A stretch of DNA of 64,000 bases from Puniceicoccus vermicola (GCF_014230055.1 NZ_JACHVA010000134.1:23295-87294); one strand, 5' to 3'; positions 36,137-45,470 are shown, counted from the stretch's first letter. Notes: generated by a model from the letters alone, not told the origin. Translations and numbers: made by a program.

Positions 36137-37945
36137 ATGAGCATTGAACCACAGAATCCAACCAACAACAAATACGTCACCCGCTGGGTCGACAGTATTG
36201 TTCGTCTGTGCGGACCCGATCGGGTAGAGTGGTGCGATGGCTCCAAAGACGAATTTGACCGCTTGATGAAAGGGATGGTCGCCAGCGGAATGGCCACCAA
36301 ACTCAACGAAGAAAAGCGTCCCAATAGTTACCTCTTCCGTTCCGATCCCCGCGACGTCGCTCGTGTGGAATCGCGCACTTTTATTTGTTCTTTGAATCCT
36401 GACGGCGCCGGACCGACCAATAATTGGATGCATCCGGATGAGATGGCGGAGAAGATGAACAAACTCGCCGACGGCTGCATGAAGGGCCGGACGATGTACG
36501 TCATCCCGTTCTCGATGGGGCCCGTGGGTTCGCCCATTTCCCGAATAGGGATCGAGATTACCGACTCGCCCTACGTGGTTTGCAACATGCACATCATGAC
36601 GCGGGTGAGCCTCAAGGTCTGGGAAGTACTCGGCAAGAGCCGTGATTTCGTCAAATGCGTCCACTCGGTCGGGGCTCCCCTCGCCGAAGGGCAGGAAGAT
36701 GTCTTGTGGCCCTGCAATCCCGAGGACACGACGATCGCCCATTTCCCGCGGGAGCGCCTGATTCTTTCTTTCGGATCCGGTTATGGCGGCAACGCTCTCC
36801 TCGGGAAGAAGTGCTTCGCCTTGCGCATTGCTTCGGTGATGGCCCACGAAGAGGGCTGGATGGCCGAGCACATGCTGATTCTCGGGGTGAAGGAGCCCTC
36901 CGGACGCAAGTCGCACGTCGCCGCCGCTTTCCCGAGCGCCTGCGGAAAGACCAATTTTGCCATGTTGATCCCGCCGAAGCCCTTCCGGGACGAAGGCTGG
37001 GAGATCAGTACCATCGGCGACGACATCGCTTGGCTCAAACCCGACGAGAAGGGCGAGCTACGGGCGATTAATCCCGAAGCCGGTTTCTTCGGAGTGGCTC
37101 CGGGCACCTCGGATGATACCAATCCGAACGCCATGCGGTCCTGCGACCGGGATGCGATTTTCACCAATTGCGCCCTGACCGACGACGGCGACGTATGGTG
37201 GGAGGGGATGACCCGGGAAACCCCGGCTCATCTGATTGATTGGCGGGGCAACGACTGGACTCCTGATTCGGAGACCCCCGCAGCCCACCCAAATTCTCGC
37301 TTCACCGCACCGGCCAAAAATTGTCCGATCATTGATGAAGACTGGGAAAAACCGGAAGGTGTGAAGATTGATGCATTCCTCTTCGGTGGACGCCGGATGA
37401 ACGACATTCCGCTGGTCTTCCAATCCTTTAACTGGATCCACGGGGTTTACCTCGGTGCGACCATGGGGTCTGAATTGACCGCCGCTGCGGAAGGCACGGT
37501 GGGCAAGCTGCGCCGCGATCCATTCGCAATGTTGCCGTTCTGCGGATACAACATGGGCGATTACATCCGCCACTGGCTGAAGATGGGTAAGCGCCTGTCG
37601 CCGCCAGTGAGAATATTTCACGTCAATTGGTTCCGGAAGAGTGCCGAGGGCAAGTTCATCTGGCCCGGCTTTGGCGAAAACATGCGAGTGCTCAAGTGGT
37701 GCATCGGCCGTGTTCACGGAAACTCGACCGGCTTCGAATCGCCGATCGGTTGGATGCCCCGCTATCAGGACTTCGACTGGAAGGGCTTGGATTTCTCCGA
37801 AGAGGAGTGGGACGAGCTGATGACCGTCGACCGCGAGCGCATCAAAATGCAAAGTCTCCAGCATGAGGAACTCTTCCTCCAACTGGGAGATTATCTTCCG
37901 CGCCAAATGATTTTCGAGCGCGAGCTGATTATCAGCCGCATGTAG
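36137..37945 (+). CDS. pckG: Phosphoenolpyruvate carboxykinase (GTP)
   Basis: A 602-residue gluconeogenic enzyme converting oxaloacetate and GTP to PEP. The GTP-dependent class is shown by [20 protein letters not shown], the P-loop [13 protein letters not shown] with its reactive Cys, the metal-site segment [11 protein letters not shown], and [15 protein letters not shown]. Length is normal for the class. Gluconeogenesis from the uronate and deoxysugar breakdown products of this window would need it. A strong terminator follows at 38003. Confidence 0.95.
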   Translation: MSIEPQNPTNNKYVTRWVDSIVRLCGPDRVEWCDGSKDEFDRLMKGMVASGMATKLNEEKRPNSYLFRSDPRDVARVESRTFICSLNPDGAGPTNNWMHPDEMAEKMNKLADGCMKGRTMYVIPFSMGPVGSPISRIGIEITDSPYVVCNMHIMTRVSLKVWEVLGKSRDFVKCVHSVGAPLAEGQEDVLWPCNPEDTTIAHFPRERLILSFGSGYGGNALLGKKCFALRIASVMAHEEGWMAEHMLILGVKEPSGRKSHVAAAFPSACGKTNFAMLIPPKPFRDEGWEISTIGDDIAWLKPDEKGELRAINPEAGFFGVAPGTSDDTNPNAMRSCDRDAIFTNCALTDDGDVWWEGMTRETPAHLIDWRGNDWTPDSETPAAHPNSRFTAPAKNCPIIDEDWEKPEGVKIDAFLFGGRRMNDIPLVFQSFNWIHGVYLGATMGSELTAAAEGTVGKLRRDPFAMLPFCGYNMGDYIRHWLKMGKRLSPPVRIFHVNWFRKSAEGKFIWPGFGENMRVLKWCIGRVHGNSTGFESPIGWMPRYQDFDWKGLDFSEEEWDELMTVDRERIKMQSLQHEELFLQLGDYLPRQMIFERELIISRM

Positions 37946-38002
37946 AACAGAATTTTGGGCCTGAGAAACCCAAATGAGAAAGAGTGAGTTAGTGGTAGTT
38001 AG

Positions 38003-38030
38003 CTCCCGGTCCGTAAGGGCCGGGAGTTTT
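38003..38030 (+). terminator. Rho-independent terminator after pckG
   Basis: CTCCCGGTCC at 38003-38012 pairs with GGGCCGGGAG at 38017-38026 (one G-T wobble) around a 4-base loop, followed by TTTT and a further T-rich run. Confidence 0.85.
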
Positions 38031-38095
38031 CTATTTTTGGGGAGGGAGTAATTTGATCATGGGAGGGCGAATGTCCCAATCGCGGCAGTCTCTCC

Positions 38096-39028
38096 CTACA
38101 CCGAAGCCAGGATAATCGCCAGCGAGGGGACGCAGAGAAGAGTGCTGAGAACGATCGCACCGGAGGCTAGTGCCTCGTCTCCACCCATCTCCTTGGCCAT
38201 GACATAGCTCGCGACGGCGGTCGGGCAGGAACTGAGAACGAGGAGGATGAGGAGAGAATGCGAATTGAGGTCGAAGAGCATCGAGAGCAGGAAAGAGAGC
38301 GCTGGCAGGATCGCTACTTTCAGGGTCGTAGCAAAAAGGGCGCTTCGGTAGCGTCCTTTAAGCGAGACCGCCGCCATCCCGCCTCCGACGCAGAGTAGCG
38401 ATCCGGGAGCTGCGAGCTGGGCTACCAGATCCAGAGAATCGAGCACGGGCGCGGGTAACGACACCGGAAGCAGGTAGGCCAGGATTCCGGCAATCGCCGA
38501 GAGGATCAGGGGATTGGTTGCGACCTTTTTGACGATGGAGAGCAGGTTGCCGCGGACCTGACCAGTGCGGCTGGCTTCGAGAAAGAAGACCGACAAGACA
38601 TTGTAGACGATCATGGTCGGAGCGAAAACAAAGATGGCCTGTGCGATGACCGATTCCGATGCCGGATCGTTGCGGGTGGCGTAAAGGAGAATGGGCAGTC
38701 CCGCATAGGCAAGATTTCCACGAAAGGCGGCTTGGAGGAAGGTGCCCTTCCGCTCATGGGGAAGCTTCAGCAGCTTTGCCGTGAAAATCCCCAGTCCAAT
38801 GAGGAGAACTGTGGACAGGGTGAAGACGGAAAAGACCTTCACCGTCTCCTCCGGGAATCCCGGTGCTTTCGCCAGGGTGAAGAAAATCAGACAGGGCAGG
38901 CCGACCCAGAACAGCAGTCGGTTGAGTTCGGCCAGAAAGGATTGGGACAAAAACCCCCGCACCGCCAATAGATAGCCGAGGGCAATGATGGCAAAAACCG
39001 GAAATAAGGTGTGGAAGGCGTGACCCAT
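38096..39028 (-). CDS. AEC-family (auxin efflux carrier-type) transporter
   Basis: A 310-residue membrane protein with about ten helices in two halves. Segments such as FPVFAIIALGYLLAVRGFLS, RGNLAYAGLPILLYA and SSCPTAVASYVMAKEMGGDE match AEC permeases, which carry organic anions such as malate or are annotated by homology as auxin carriers. The in-frame opening continues upstream to 39253, but ATG 39028 is the sensible start because the extension runs into repeat DNA and lacks membrane character. Confidence 0.88.
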   Translation of the reverse strand: MGHAFHTLFPVFAIIALGYLLAVRGFLSQSFLAELNRLLFWVGLPCLIFFTLAKAPGFPEETVKVFSVFTLSTVLLIGLGIFTAKLLKLPHERKGTFLQAAFRGNLAYAGLPILLYATRNDPASESVIAQAIFVFAPTMIVYNVLSVFFLEASRTGQVRGNLLSIVKKVATNPLILSAIAGILAYLLPVSLPAPVLDSLDLVAQLAAPGSLLCVGGGMAAVSLKGRYRSALFATTLKVAILPALSFLLSMLFDLNSHSLLILLVLSSCPTAVASYVMAKEMGGDEALASGAIVLSTLLCVPSLAIILASV

Positions 39029-39114
39029 GTCGGTAGAGCAACAACGAAGGGGCAGGGCGGCAAGACGGTTATCGGTTGTCTGTTGGTCGGTTGGTCGGTT
39101 TTCGGTTGGTCGGA

Positions 39115-39240
39115 GTAGGGCCGCAGCTTCAGCTGCGCCTTCTCGGTTGCCTCTCCGCCAGATTTCCAGATATTTCTCGGATGAAGTTCGCAGCCGTCCG
39201 GTGGCACTGGCCGCGCAGCTAAAGCTGAGCGGGTACGGGG
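39115..39240. repeat. REPIN-like inverted pair B1
   Basis: GTAGGGCCGCAGCTTCAGCT at the left and CGCGCAGCTAAAGCTGAGCG at 39212-39231 are inverted copies sharing CAGCTTYAGCTGCGC, about 125 bp from end to end. Similar halves occur at 42780, 43376, 50120, 50163 and 63593. A short TTGGTCGG-rich stretch precedes it (about 39083-39113). Confidence 0.75.
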
Positions 39241-39383
39241 ATATGCGTCCCACGAGCGCTCATTACCCGTTCCAATCCGTTGCCTGGTAGAAAATCGATT
39301 CAGGTTTGACCGAGTCGGCGATGTGCCAATGAATTCAGGGGCTGGATTGCATCTTTCGCAAACCTCATCATTCTAAAAACTTT

Positions 39384-40530
39384 ATGATCACACCCGAACT
39401 TCTTTCCCAAATCGAAGAACTGCACAAGCGTGCTGGATATCTCTGGAGGTATCTTTGACGTCGATAAAAAGAAACAATCGATAGCTGCCGCCGAAGAAAA
39501 AATGGCGGATGCGTCCTTTTGGGACGACAATGACGCGGCGCAAAAGCTTACCGGTGAAGTGAGCCGTATGAAGCGCCTCGTCGAGAAGATGGAGACTCTC
39601 CTGACGGAAGTCGACGACGTGAAAACCATGGCCGAGCTCGCCGATGAAGAAGAGGGCGATGACGCCGAAATGGCGGCTGCGGAATGTGAGGAGCTCACGA
39701 ATAAACTGCAGTCGAAGATTGATTTGCTCGAGTTGCAGTCCTTTCTCAGTGGGCCCCATGACTCCAAGAATGCGATCCTCAGCGTCCATGCAGGTGCTGG
39801 GGGAACCGAGTCTTGCGATTGGGCGGACATGCTTTTCCGGATGTATTCCCGTTGGGCGGAGCGTTCGGGGTTCGAAGTGGAAATCCAGGACCTGCAGTCC
39901 GGGGAAGAAGCGGGAATCTCGAAGGTCACCATGCGAATCGCCGGTGACAATGCTTACGGCTTTTCCAAGGCCGAGCGCGGGGTTCACCGGTTGGTGCGGA
40001 TCAGCCCGTTCGACTCGAATAAACGCCGCCACACTTCCTTCTGTTCGGTCGATGTCATTGCTGAGATTGACGATGATATCGATCTGGATATCCGCGATGA
40101 AGATCTGCGGGTCGATACCTATCGCGCCAGTGGAAAGGGGGGGCAACACGTCAATAAGACGGATTCCGCAGTGCGTTTGACCCACCTGCCGACCGGGATT
40201 GTGGTCGCCTGCCAAAACGAGCGTTCACAGCTCAAGAACAAGGGCACGGCGATGAAGATCCTCAAGTCCCGTATCTACGAACAGATGCAGGATGAGAAAC
40301 GCTCGGAGATGGAAAAATTCTACGGCGAGAAGGGGGAAATTGCCTGGGGAAACCAGATTCGCAACTACGTCTTCCAGCCGTATCAGATGGTCAAAGACCT
40401 GAGAACCGGTCAGGAAACCTCGAATGTGCAGGGGGTGATGGATGGCGAACTTGATCCCTTCATTCACGCATGGCTGCGGGCTGGAGGACCAATCGGCCGT
40501 TCGGCGGCTGCCGCAACAGAAGCAGACTGA
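39384..40530 (+). CDS. prfB: Peptide chain release factor 2, with programmed +1 frameshift
   Basis: RF2 ends translation at UAA and UGA. The first reading frame starts at ATG 39384 and meets an in-frame TGA at 39456-39458. Upstream of it TGGAGG provides the internal Shine-Dalgarno stimulus, then TAT CTT TGA C is the classic slip site. A +1 shift (skipping T39456) continues as LDVDKKK. The product is ~381 residues with GGQ in [32 protein letters not shown], and the RF2-type anticodon-like region around [15 protein letters not shown]. The next gene overlaps its stop. Confidence 0.95.
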
Positions 40531-41915
40531 TGAAGAAACCCGATCTAGAAAAAGCATTCAGTGAAACCTCTCTCTTTGCAGACAAGACTTGGGTCGTATC
40601 TCCCGAGGCCTTCCCTCTGGACGAGAAACAGCTGCAGACCATTCGCGAGATTGGTCCGGCGCTGGCCGAGTTTCAGCTCGCCGTCGAGCGGTTGTATCGG
40701 CGGGTAGGTGAGGGGCGAAGGATCCTCCGCAACGGGGATCTCAAAGCCGACTGGGTGTTGGATTATCTGGATCGGGGAAAGCCGGATTCGCTTCTCAACC
40801 ACGGTAAGCATTCTGCGTTGAAGAATGAGTTGCCGGCGATCATTCGTCCGGACCTTCTCTTGACCGAGGACGGTTTCTGCCTGACGGAGATCGATGCGGT
40901 TCCGGGTGGCATCGGTTTGACCGGTTTCCTCAATGACCTCTATCGGGAAGATGGAGGAGTCGTGGAATCGGAGGATCAGATCCCGGAAGCATTTTTCCGG
41001 GCTCTGACCGGAGACCTCGATTCCTATCAGAATCCGTTCGTGGCTCTGGTTGTCAGTGATGAGGCCGAAACCTATCGTCCGGAAATGGAGTGGTTGGCGA
41101 GTCAGCTGCAGCGCAAGGGGCGTCGGATTTTCGTCTTTCATCCAGACGAACTCATGATCCTCGGCGATACGGTCTGTGCTTCTCTCGACGGAAATCCCGA
41201 GAAGATCGACGTCCTCTATCGTTTCTGGGAGTTGTTTGACCTGCCCAGCTTTGCTTGGGGAGAAGGGCTGATGCGGGCTGTGGAAGCGGACACCGTGAAG
41301 GTGACTCCGCCGATGAAGCATTATCAGGAGGAGAAGTTGAACTTAGGCCTTCTCCACCATCCGAAGCTCAAGGCGTATTGGGATGAGAATCTCCCGAAGA
41401 AGGTGCGTCGATTGCTCTTCCAAATCGTGCCGGAGTCTTGGGTGGTTGACCCGGAGCCGGTGCCCGCAAACGCCTTTCTGCACGCTCCGACGGTCGGTGG
41501 GCTGCCCATATCCTCCTGGGAAGAGCTGGGAGGCGGTTCGCAGAAGGAGCGGAGTTTGATTTTGAAGGTGAGCGGTTATCATGAAACCGCTTGGGGCGCC
41601 CGAAGTGTCGTTCTCGGAAGCGATGTTTCCCGCGAAGCATGGACTGCGGCCCTCCGGCAGGCGATGCGGGATGGTGAGGAGAATCTTCACATCCTCCAAC
41701 GTTTCCAGAAGCCGATGCGTGTCCGGCATCCCGTTTATGGTGACTCCGATGAGCCGCGATCCATGGAGGGCCGGGTGCGGCTTTGCCCGTTCTTTTTCCG
41801 CAAAGGAGAAAACGACTATCAGCTCGAGGGAGTCCTCTCCACAGTCTGTCCCGCGGATAAAAAGATCATCCACGGGATGAGCGAGGCGACGCTCTTGCCC
41901 GCCCGCGAGGCCTGA
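40530..41915 (+). CDS. Uncharacterised protein, possible ATP-grasp-like enzyme
   Basis: A 461-residue protein whose ATG overlaps the prfB stop (TGATG), so it is translationally coupled to RF2. I do not recognise it with certainty. The segment RPDLLLTEDGFCLTEIDAVP followed by GGIGLTGFLND recalls circularly permuted ATP-grasp proteins, in which an acidic E-x-D/N segment binds metal. Other blocks are VFHPDELMILGD, DVLYRFWELFDLP and LILKVSGYHETAWGARSV. There is no signal peptide or membrane segment. No substrate can be proposed. Confidence 0.7.
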   Translation: MKKPDLEKAFSETSLFADKTWVVSPEAFPLDEKQLQTIREIGPALAEFQLAVERLYRRVGEGRRILRNGDLKADWVLDYLDRGKPDSLLNHGKHSALKNELPAIIRPDLLLTEDGFCLTEIDAVPGGIGLTGFLNDLYREDGGVVESEDQIPEAFFRALTGDLDSYQNPFVALVVSDEAETYRPEMEWLASQLQRKGRRIFVFHPDELMILGDTVCASLDGNPEKIDVLYRFWELFDLPSFAWGEGLMRAVEADTVKVTPPMKHYQEEKLNLGLLHHPKLKAYWDENLPKKVRRLLFQIVPESWVVDPEPVPANAFLHAPTVGGLPISSWEELGGGSQKERSLILKVSGYHETAWGARSVVLGSDVSREAWTAALRQAMRDGEENLHILQRFQKPMRVRHPVYGDSDEPRSMEGRVRLCPFFFRKGENDYQLEGVLSTVCPADKKIIHGMSEATLLPAREA

Positions 41916-41993
41916 GTCGGTGTTGCGGTTTGTCGGAGAGACTCCTTGAGGGAGCTCTTGCTACTCCGAAGGGGATGAGCTATCGGTAGGGGC

Positions 41994-42770
41994 ATGGAAA
42001 AGAAGGAAGTTTTGGTCACTAACGATGACGGGTTTGACTCGTTTTTTCTCCGCGTTCTCGTCGATCGCCTTCTTGAAGAGTTCTCGGTGACGGTGGTGGC
42101 TCCGGCCAGCGAACAGAGCTGGATCGGGCGGGGGATTTCCCGTCAGGGAACCGTATCGGCCAAGCCGGATGATTCGCTGGGGTGCCCAGGGTGGCGTATC
42201 GGCGGCACGCCGACGGATTGCGTCAATATCGGACTCGAGCATTTGGTCGAAAAACGTCCCGCTGCCGTAATCTCGGGGATTAACCTCGGTTTTAATACGA
42301 CGGTGCCTCTCGTGCTCAGTTCCGGAACGATTGCCGGCGCCCTGGAGGGTTCATTCAGCGACATTCCGGCCATCGCGTTCAGTAAGATCATTCCTCAGGA
42401 GATTTTTGAAAAAGTTCGCATCTCCAAGGGATTTGTTGAGGGAGACTATTTTGAGAGTTTGGAAAATTCCGCAGCCCACGCCCGACGAATGGTCTCAAGC
42501 CTCATTCGCGGCGAGTGGTTCTCCCGTCAGGGCACGGTGCACAACATCAATTTTCCCGTCGGCGTAACTGCCGAAACTCCGATCCGGCGCACGGTGCCGG
42601 TGAACATGAAAATGGCAGGCCTCTTCGAACGGCAGGGCGAGGACTTTGTCTTCCGGTATCGTCAAGGCATCCTCCCCGACGACCGTCCGGGGACCGATGT
42701 CGGCGCTCTCGAAGACGGCGAAATCAGCCACTCGTTGATCGACTTTACCATTCTCGGTGTCCCCGAGTAA
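41994..42770 (+). CDS. surE: 5'/3'-nucleotidase SurE
   Basis: A 258-residue metal-dependent nucleotidase. The metal-site motif VLVTNDDGFDS is at the start, VVAPASEQSWIGRGIS follows, and the family signature ISGINLGFNTTVPLVLSSGT continues to ALEG. SurE dephosphorylates nucleoside monophosphates and short polyphosphates under stress. The C-terminal part is slightly longer than in short forms. It converges on the NusG-like gene across about 990 bp of repeats (42771-43758). Confidence 0.9.
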   Translation: MEKKEVLVTNDDGFDSFFLRVLVDRLLEEFSVTVVAPASEQSWIGRGISRQGTVSAKPDDSLGCPGWRIGGTPTDCVNIGLEHLVEKRPAAVISGINLGFNTTVPLVLSSGTIAGALEGSFSDIPAIAFSKIIPQEIFEKVRISKGFVEGDYFESLENSAAHARRMVSSLIRGEWFSRQGTVHNINFPVGVTAETPIRRTVPVNMKMAGLFERQGEDFVFRYRQGILPDDRPGTDVGALEDGEISHSLIDFTILGVPE

Positions 42771-42779
42771 GCTCGCCAA

Positions 42780-43403
42780 GTAGGGCCGCAGCTCCAGCTG
42801 CACCTTCCGAGTTGCCCCTCCTGCGGTGGGGGAAGCTCGCGGTCGGGTGCATTGTTGAACCTGTGCGGGCAAGGCTGAAGCCATGCCCCACAGTGGGTAG
42901 GTCGCTTCAGCGCCTACCGCGAATTGGTCTTGGAGAGACACTTTTGTGTGAGGCAATCCTCAGCCCGGTCGGGTGCATTGTTGAGCTTGAGCGGGCAAGG
43001 CTGAAAGCCATGCCCACAGTGGGTGGGTCGCTTTAGCGCCTACCGCGAATTGGTCTTGGAGAGACACTTTTGTGTGAGGCAATCCTCAGCCCGGTCGGGT
43101 GTTTTATTGAACCTGCGCGGGCAAGGCTGAAGCCATGCCCCACAGTGGGTAGGTCGCTTCAGCGCCTACCGCGAATGGTCTTGGAGAGACACTTTTGTGT
43201 GAGGCAATCCTCAGCCCGGTCGGGTGCATTGTTGAACCTGCGCGGGCAAGGCTGAAGCCATGCCCCACAGTGGGTAGGTCGCTTCAGCGCCTACCGCGAA
43301 TTGGTCTTGGAGAGACACTTTTGTGTGAGGCAAGCTCATCCCCGGATGAGTCTCGTAGTCAATCGGCGACACCAGCCGCGCAGCTGAAGCTGAGCGGGTA
43401 CGG
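42780..43403. repeat. Array A2 (126-bp period, four units) nested in REPIN-like pair B2
   Basis: GGTCGGGTG starts at 42841, 42967, 43093 and 43218 (periods 126, 126, 125). Every unit has the GGCTGAAGC/GCTTCAGC core and a spacer with ACACTTTTGTGT and GAGGCAATCCTC hairpins. The left B half is at 42780 and the right B half ends at 43403. Total length minus the array (~500 bp) is close to the ~125 bp of the simple B1 pair, so the array sits inside a B element. Confidence 0.85.
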
Positions 43404-43420
43404 AAATACGCAAAGATTTT

Positions 43421-43691
43421 ATACCGAATTTAGTAAGTTTTGACCGTTATGGTGCAGCGCAGAATCGAAGCAGCTCAAGGCGCAGGGATCGGGTTCGTAT
43501 TGAGATACGCTCCAATCCCTGCAACGCCGCGACCTTCGATTCTGGGCGCATCCCCTTGGGACGGGCGGGAAATGAGCCTGAGCAGCGTTAGCCCAAATGG
43601 CACGGGTCGCAGACCCGCCTCCAATTGGGCCGCCTCGCTCAGACTCGTTTCCCATCCCGCCATAACTATCAAAACTTCCTAAATTCGGTAT
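43421..43691. mobile_element. MITE-like element with 32-bp terminal inverted repeats and branched fold
   Basis: The outer arms 43421-43452 and 43660-43691 are inverted copies matching at 29 of 32 positions. Inside are two further hairpin arms. Arm 1 uses AGAATCGAAG (43461) with CTTCGATTCT (43534) and GCAGGGATCGGG with its partner near 43512. Arm 2 uses GGCGGGAAATGAG with a partner near 43642 and ends in CGGGTC-GCA-GACCCG. No coding frame is credible. The element lies between the A2 array and the NusG-like gene. No clear target duplication is seen. Confidence 0.65.
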
Positions 43692-43758
43692 TACACCCGT
43701 GACAGTTCGCCAGCTCTTTTCGCGCGTTGTGCGAGAGAAACAGTGAACCTCTCTTCCC

Positions 43759-44322
43759 TCAGAAGCCTTCTTTAGGCTTGTGGTCGTCCCGAAATACGGA
43801 GTGGGAGGCGACTTCGATTTCCGCCTGGCGACCGAGGAATTCCAAGAGGATGCGGACGCGGTCCCGGGCTCCGAGGACTTGGGTGACGACGGCTTGTAAA
43901 TTCTTGAAGGGACCATCGATGACGGTGACCGGGGCTCCAACTTCGATCACCGGGTCCGGGGTTTCGAAATTTTCAGCGGGGATACGGTCTTTGAGTTCTT
44001 GGATGAACTCGCCGGGAATGGGAGGAATGCGATTCCCGTAGCGGACCACGGCCAGAATGCCGGGCATGGAGAGCAAGTGCCGGAGGTGCGTCTCGATGTG
44101 GCAGTAGCAGAAGAGATAGCCGGGAAAGAGGGCTTCCGTGAAGCGAACTTTGCCCCGTTTCGTCTTTTTAGTGAACGTGATGCGGGGAGCGAAAACCTCA
44201 ATTCCAATCCGGTGGCGGATTTGGGCTGCGGCTAGGTGCTCTTTTTTGGTCTGGCTGCGGAGGCAATACCAGAATTCTTCGGCGTCCTCAGCGGTCGCCG
44301 ACTGTTCGGCGTCCTGATTCAT
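43759..44322 (-). CDS. NusG-like transcription antitermination protein
   Basis: A 187-residue NusG paralogue. The NGN domain shows EFWYCLRSQTKKEHLAAAQI, then LFPGYLFCYCHIE and MPGILAVVRYG. The KOW domain reads VGAPVTVIDGPFKNLQAVVT. Specialised NusG paralogues (RfaH/UpxY type) usually promote transcription of surface polysaccharide operons, but no such operon is adjacent. ATG 44322 overlaps the upstream stop (TAATG), so it is coupled to the DUF192 gene. Could also be the principal NusG, though the rpl context is missing. Confidence 0.85.
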   Translation of the reverse strand: MNQDAEQSATAEDAEEFWYCLRSQTKKEHLAAAQIRHRIGIEVFAPRITFTKKTKRGKVRFTEALFPGYLFCYCHIETHLRHLLSMPGILAVVRYGNRIPPIPGEFIQELKDRIPAENFETPDPVIEVGAPVTVIDGPFKNLQAVVTQVLGARDRVRILLEFLGRQAEIEVASHSVFRDDHKPKEGF

Positions 44323-44843
44323 TATTCGAGTCCGAGGCTTCGGCTGGTTTGCAGTGCGTAGTCTGCCGGGTTCTCCCCGCGGGCTTTGATGGCGCGCATG
44401 AGGCGTTGCAAGTCTATCGAATCTCCGGGTTTGATGCCCTTTTTGCGGAACCAACCTTTGTTCATTTCAACCGCGATGACGATGTCGTCACGAAATGATT
44501 TCACTGGAACCTCGACGTTTGGAAACATTTGATGAATTTCCCGCAGAATGCCGTCTCCGGTGAAATAGCCAATATCGAGCGGAATCTCGGTATTCTTCAT
44601 CCAGAAGCTCGCTTGTTGCGGTCGTTCAAAAAGGAAGGCCATCCCTTCGTCCTTTCCGAGCTCCAGTCGTTTTTGTAAGCCCTGTTGGCGTTCGGAGATG
44701 GTTAGCGCCAGCTCGAGATCGGCGGGGCGATTGGCAATCGGGATCGAAAAGTAGCGGGATTCCGGGGCACTGGGTCCGAAAAGGTCACAGCCGGAAAGGA
44801 GTACGCAGCAAGTGAGGAGGAGGATCGCAGGCAACCGCTTCAT
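44322..44843 (-). CDS. DUF192 lipoprotein
   Basis: A ~173-residue exported lipoprotein with lipobox LLSGC after LPAILLLTCCV. The DUF192 domain is intact: LTISERQQGLQKRLELGKDE, MAFLFERPQQASFWMKNTEI, PLDIGYFTGDG, and the C-terminal KPGDSIDL. The family function is unsettled. ATG 44843 gives a good signal; ATG 44873 is an alternative with a 10-residue extension. Neither has a clear Shine-Dalgarno site. Its stop overlaps the NusG-like start. Confidence 0.88.
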   Translation of the reverse strand: MKRLPAILLLTCCVLLSGCDLFGPSAPESRYFSIPIANRPADLELALTISERQQGLQKRLELGKDEGMAFLFERPQQASFWMKNTEIPLDIGYFTGDGILREIHQMFPNVEVPVKSFRDDIVIAVEMNKGWFRKKGIKPGDSIDLQRLMRAIKARGENPADYALQTSRSLGLE

Positions 44844-45027
44844 GCCGGAGGTCTTGCTGGAGGAGGAGTTCATTGGTGTCTTGTTTAAATGAGAAAGAGG
44901 GGCGAGGTCAATGAAGCGGGTTCTTTGGAGAGTGGGAGCCGAAAATGGCCCTTGTCTTGTTGGCGGTGCAACCTTTTTCGAGAAAGGAGGGGTCATCAGA
45001 CTTCGATTCGCCTTGCTGTGCAATGGA

Positions 45028-45470
45028 CCGAGAGGGCAAGGCATGCAGGATATACCCACAGTGGGTGGGTCGCTTCAGCGCCCACCAGGCAGTGTCATGA
45101 ACGGATCGGTCAGGCTGAAGGTCACCTTTGGCCTTCGCGGAGGGTTCCCGAGTCTGCGCGGGCAAGGCTGAAAGCCATGCCCCACAGCGGGTGGGTTGCT
45201 TGAGTGCCCACCACGTAATGCCTTGAACGGATCGGTTCGGCTGAAGGTCACCTTTGGCCTTCGGGGAGGATTCCCGAGTTTGCGCGGGCAAGGCTGAAAG
45301 CCATGCCCCCCAGTGGGTGGGTTGCTTCAGCACCCACCACGTAATGCCTTGAACGGATCGGTCAGGCTGAAGGTCACTTTTGGCCTTCGGGGAGGATTGC
45401 CGAGTTTGCGCGGGCAAGGCTGAAGCCATGCCCCACAGTGGGTGGGTTGCTTCAGCGCCCACCTGCGCTC
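45028..45470. repeat. Tandem array A3, 126-bp period, four cores
   Basis: GTGGGTGGGT (one GCGGGTGGGT) starts at 45061, 45187, 45313 and 45438 (periods 126, 126, 125). The core is the same as in A1 and A2, but the spacer differs; it contains a GAAGG/CCTTC hairpin around TCACCTTTGG. The array fills most of the 755-bp divergent gap 44844-45598 between the DUF192 gene and the M24 peptidase. No gene in it can be supported. Confidence 0.9.

Noticed and set aside
39029..39253. 75-residue N-terminal extension of the AEC transporter
   Set aside because: It translates the B1 repeat and a TTGGTCGG-rich stretch; the transporter's first helix begins right after ATG 39028.
42515..43255. Frames extending from surE into array A2
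   Set aside because: Part overlaps surE in another frame and the rest is repeat DNA; codon pattern does not resemble the genes here.
42841..43335. CRISPR array
   Set aside because: The conserved part is longer than CRISPR repeats and the intervening sequence is itself repeated; no cas genes are present.
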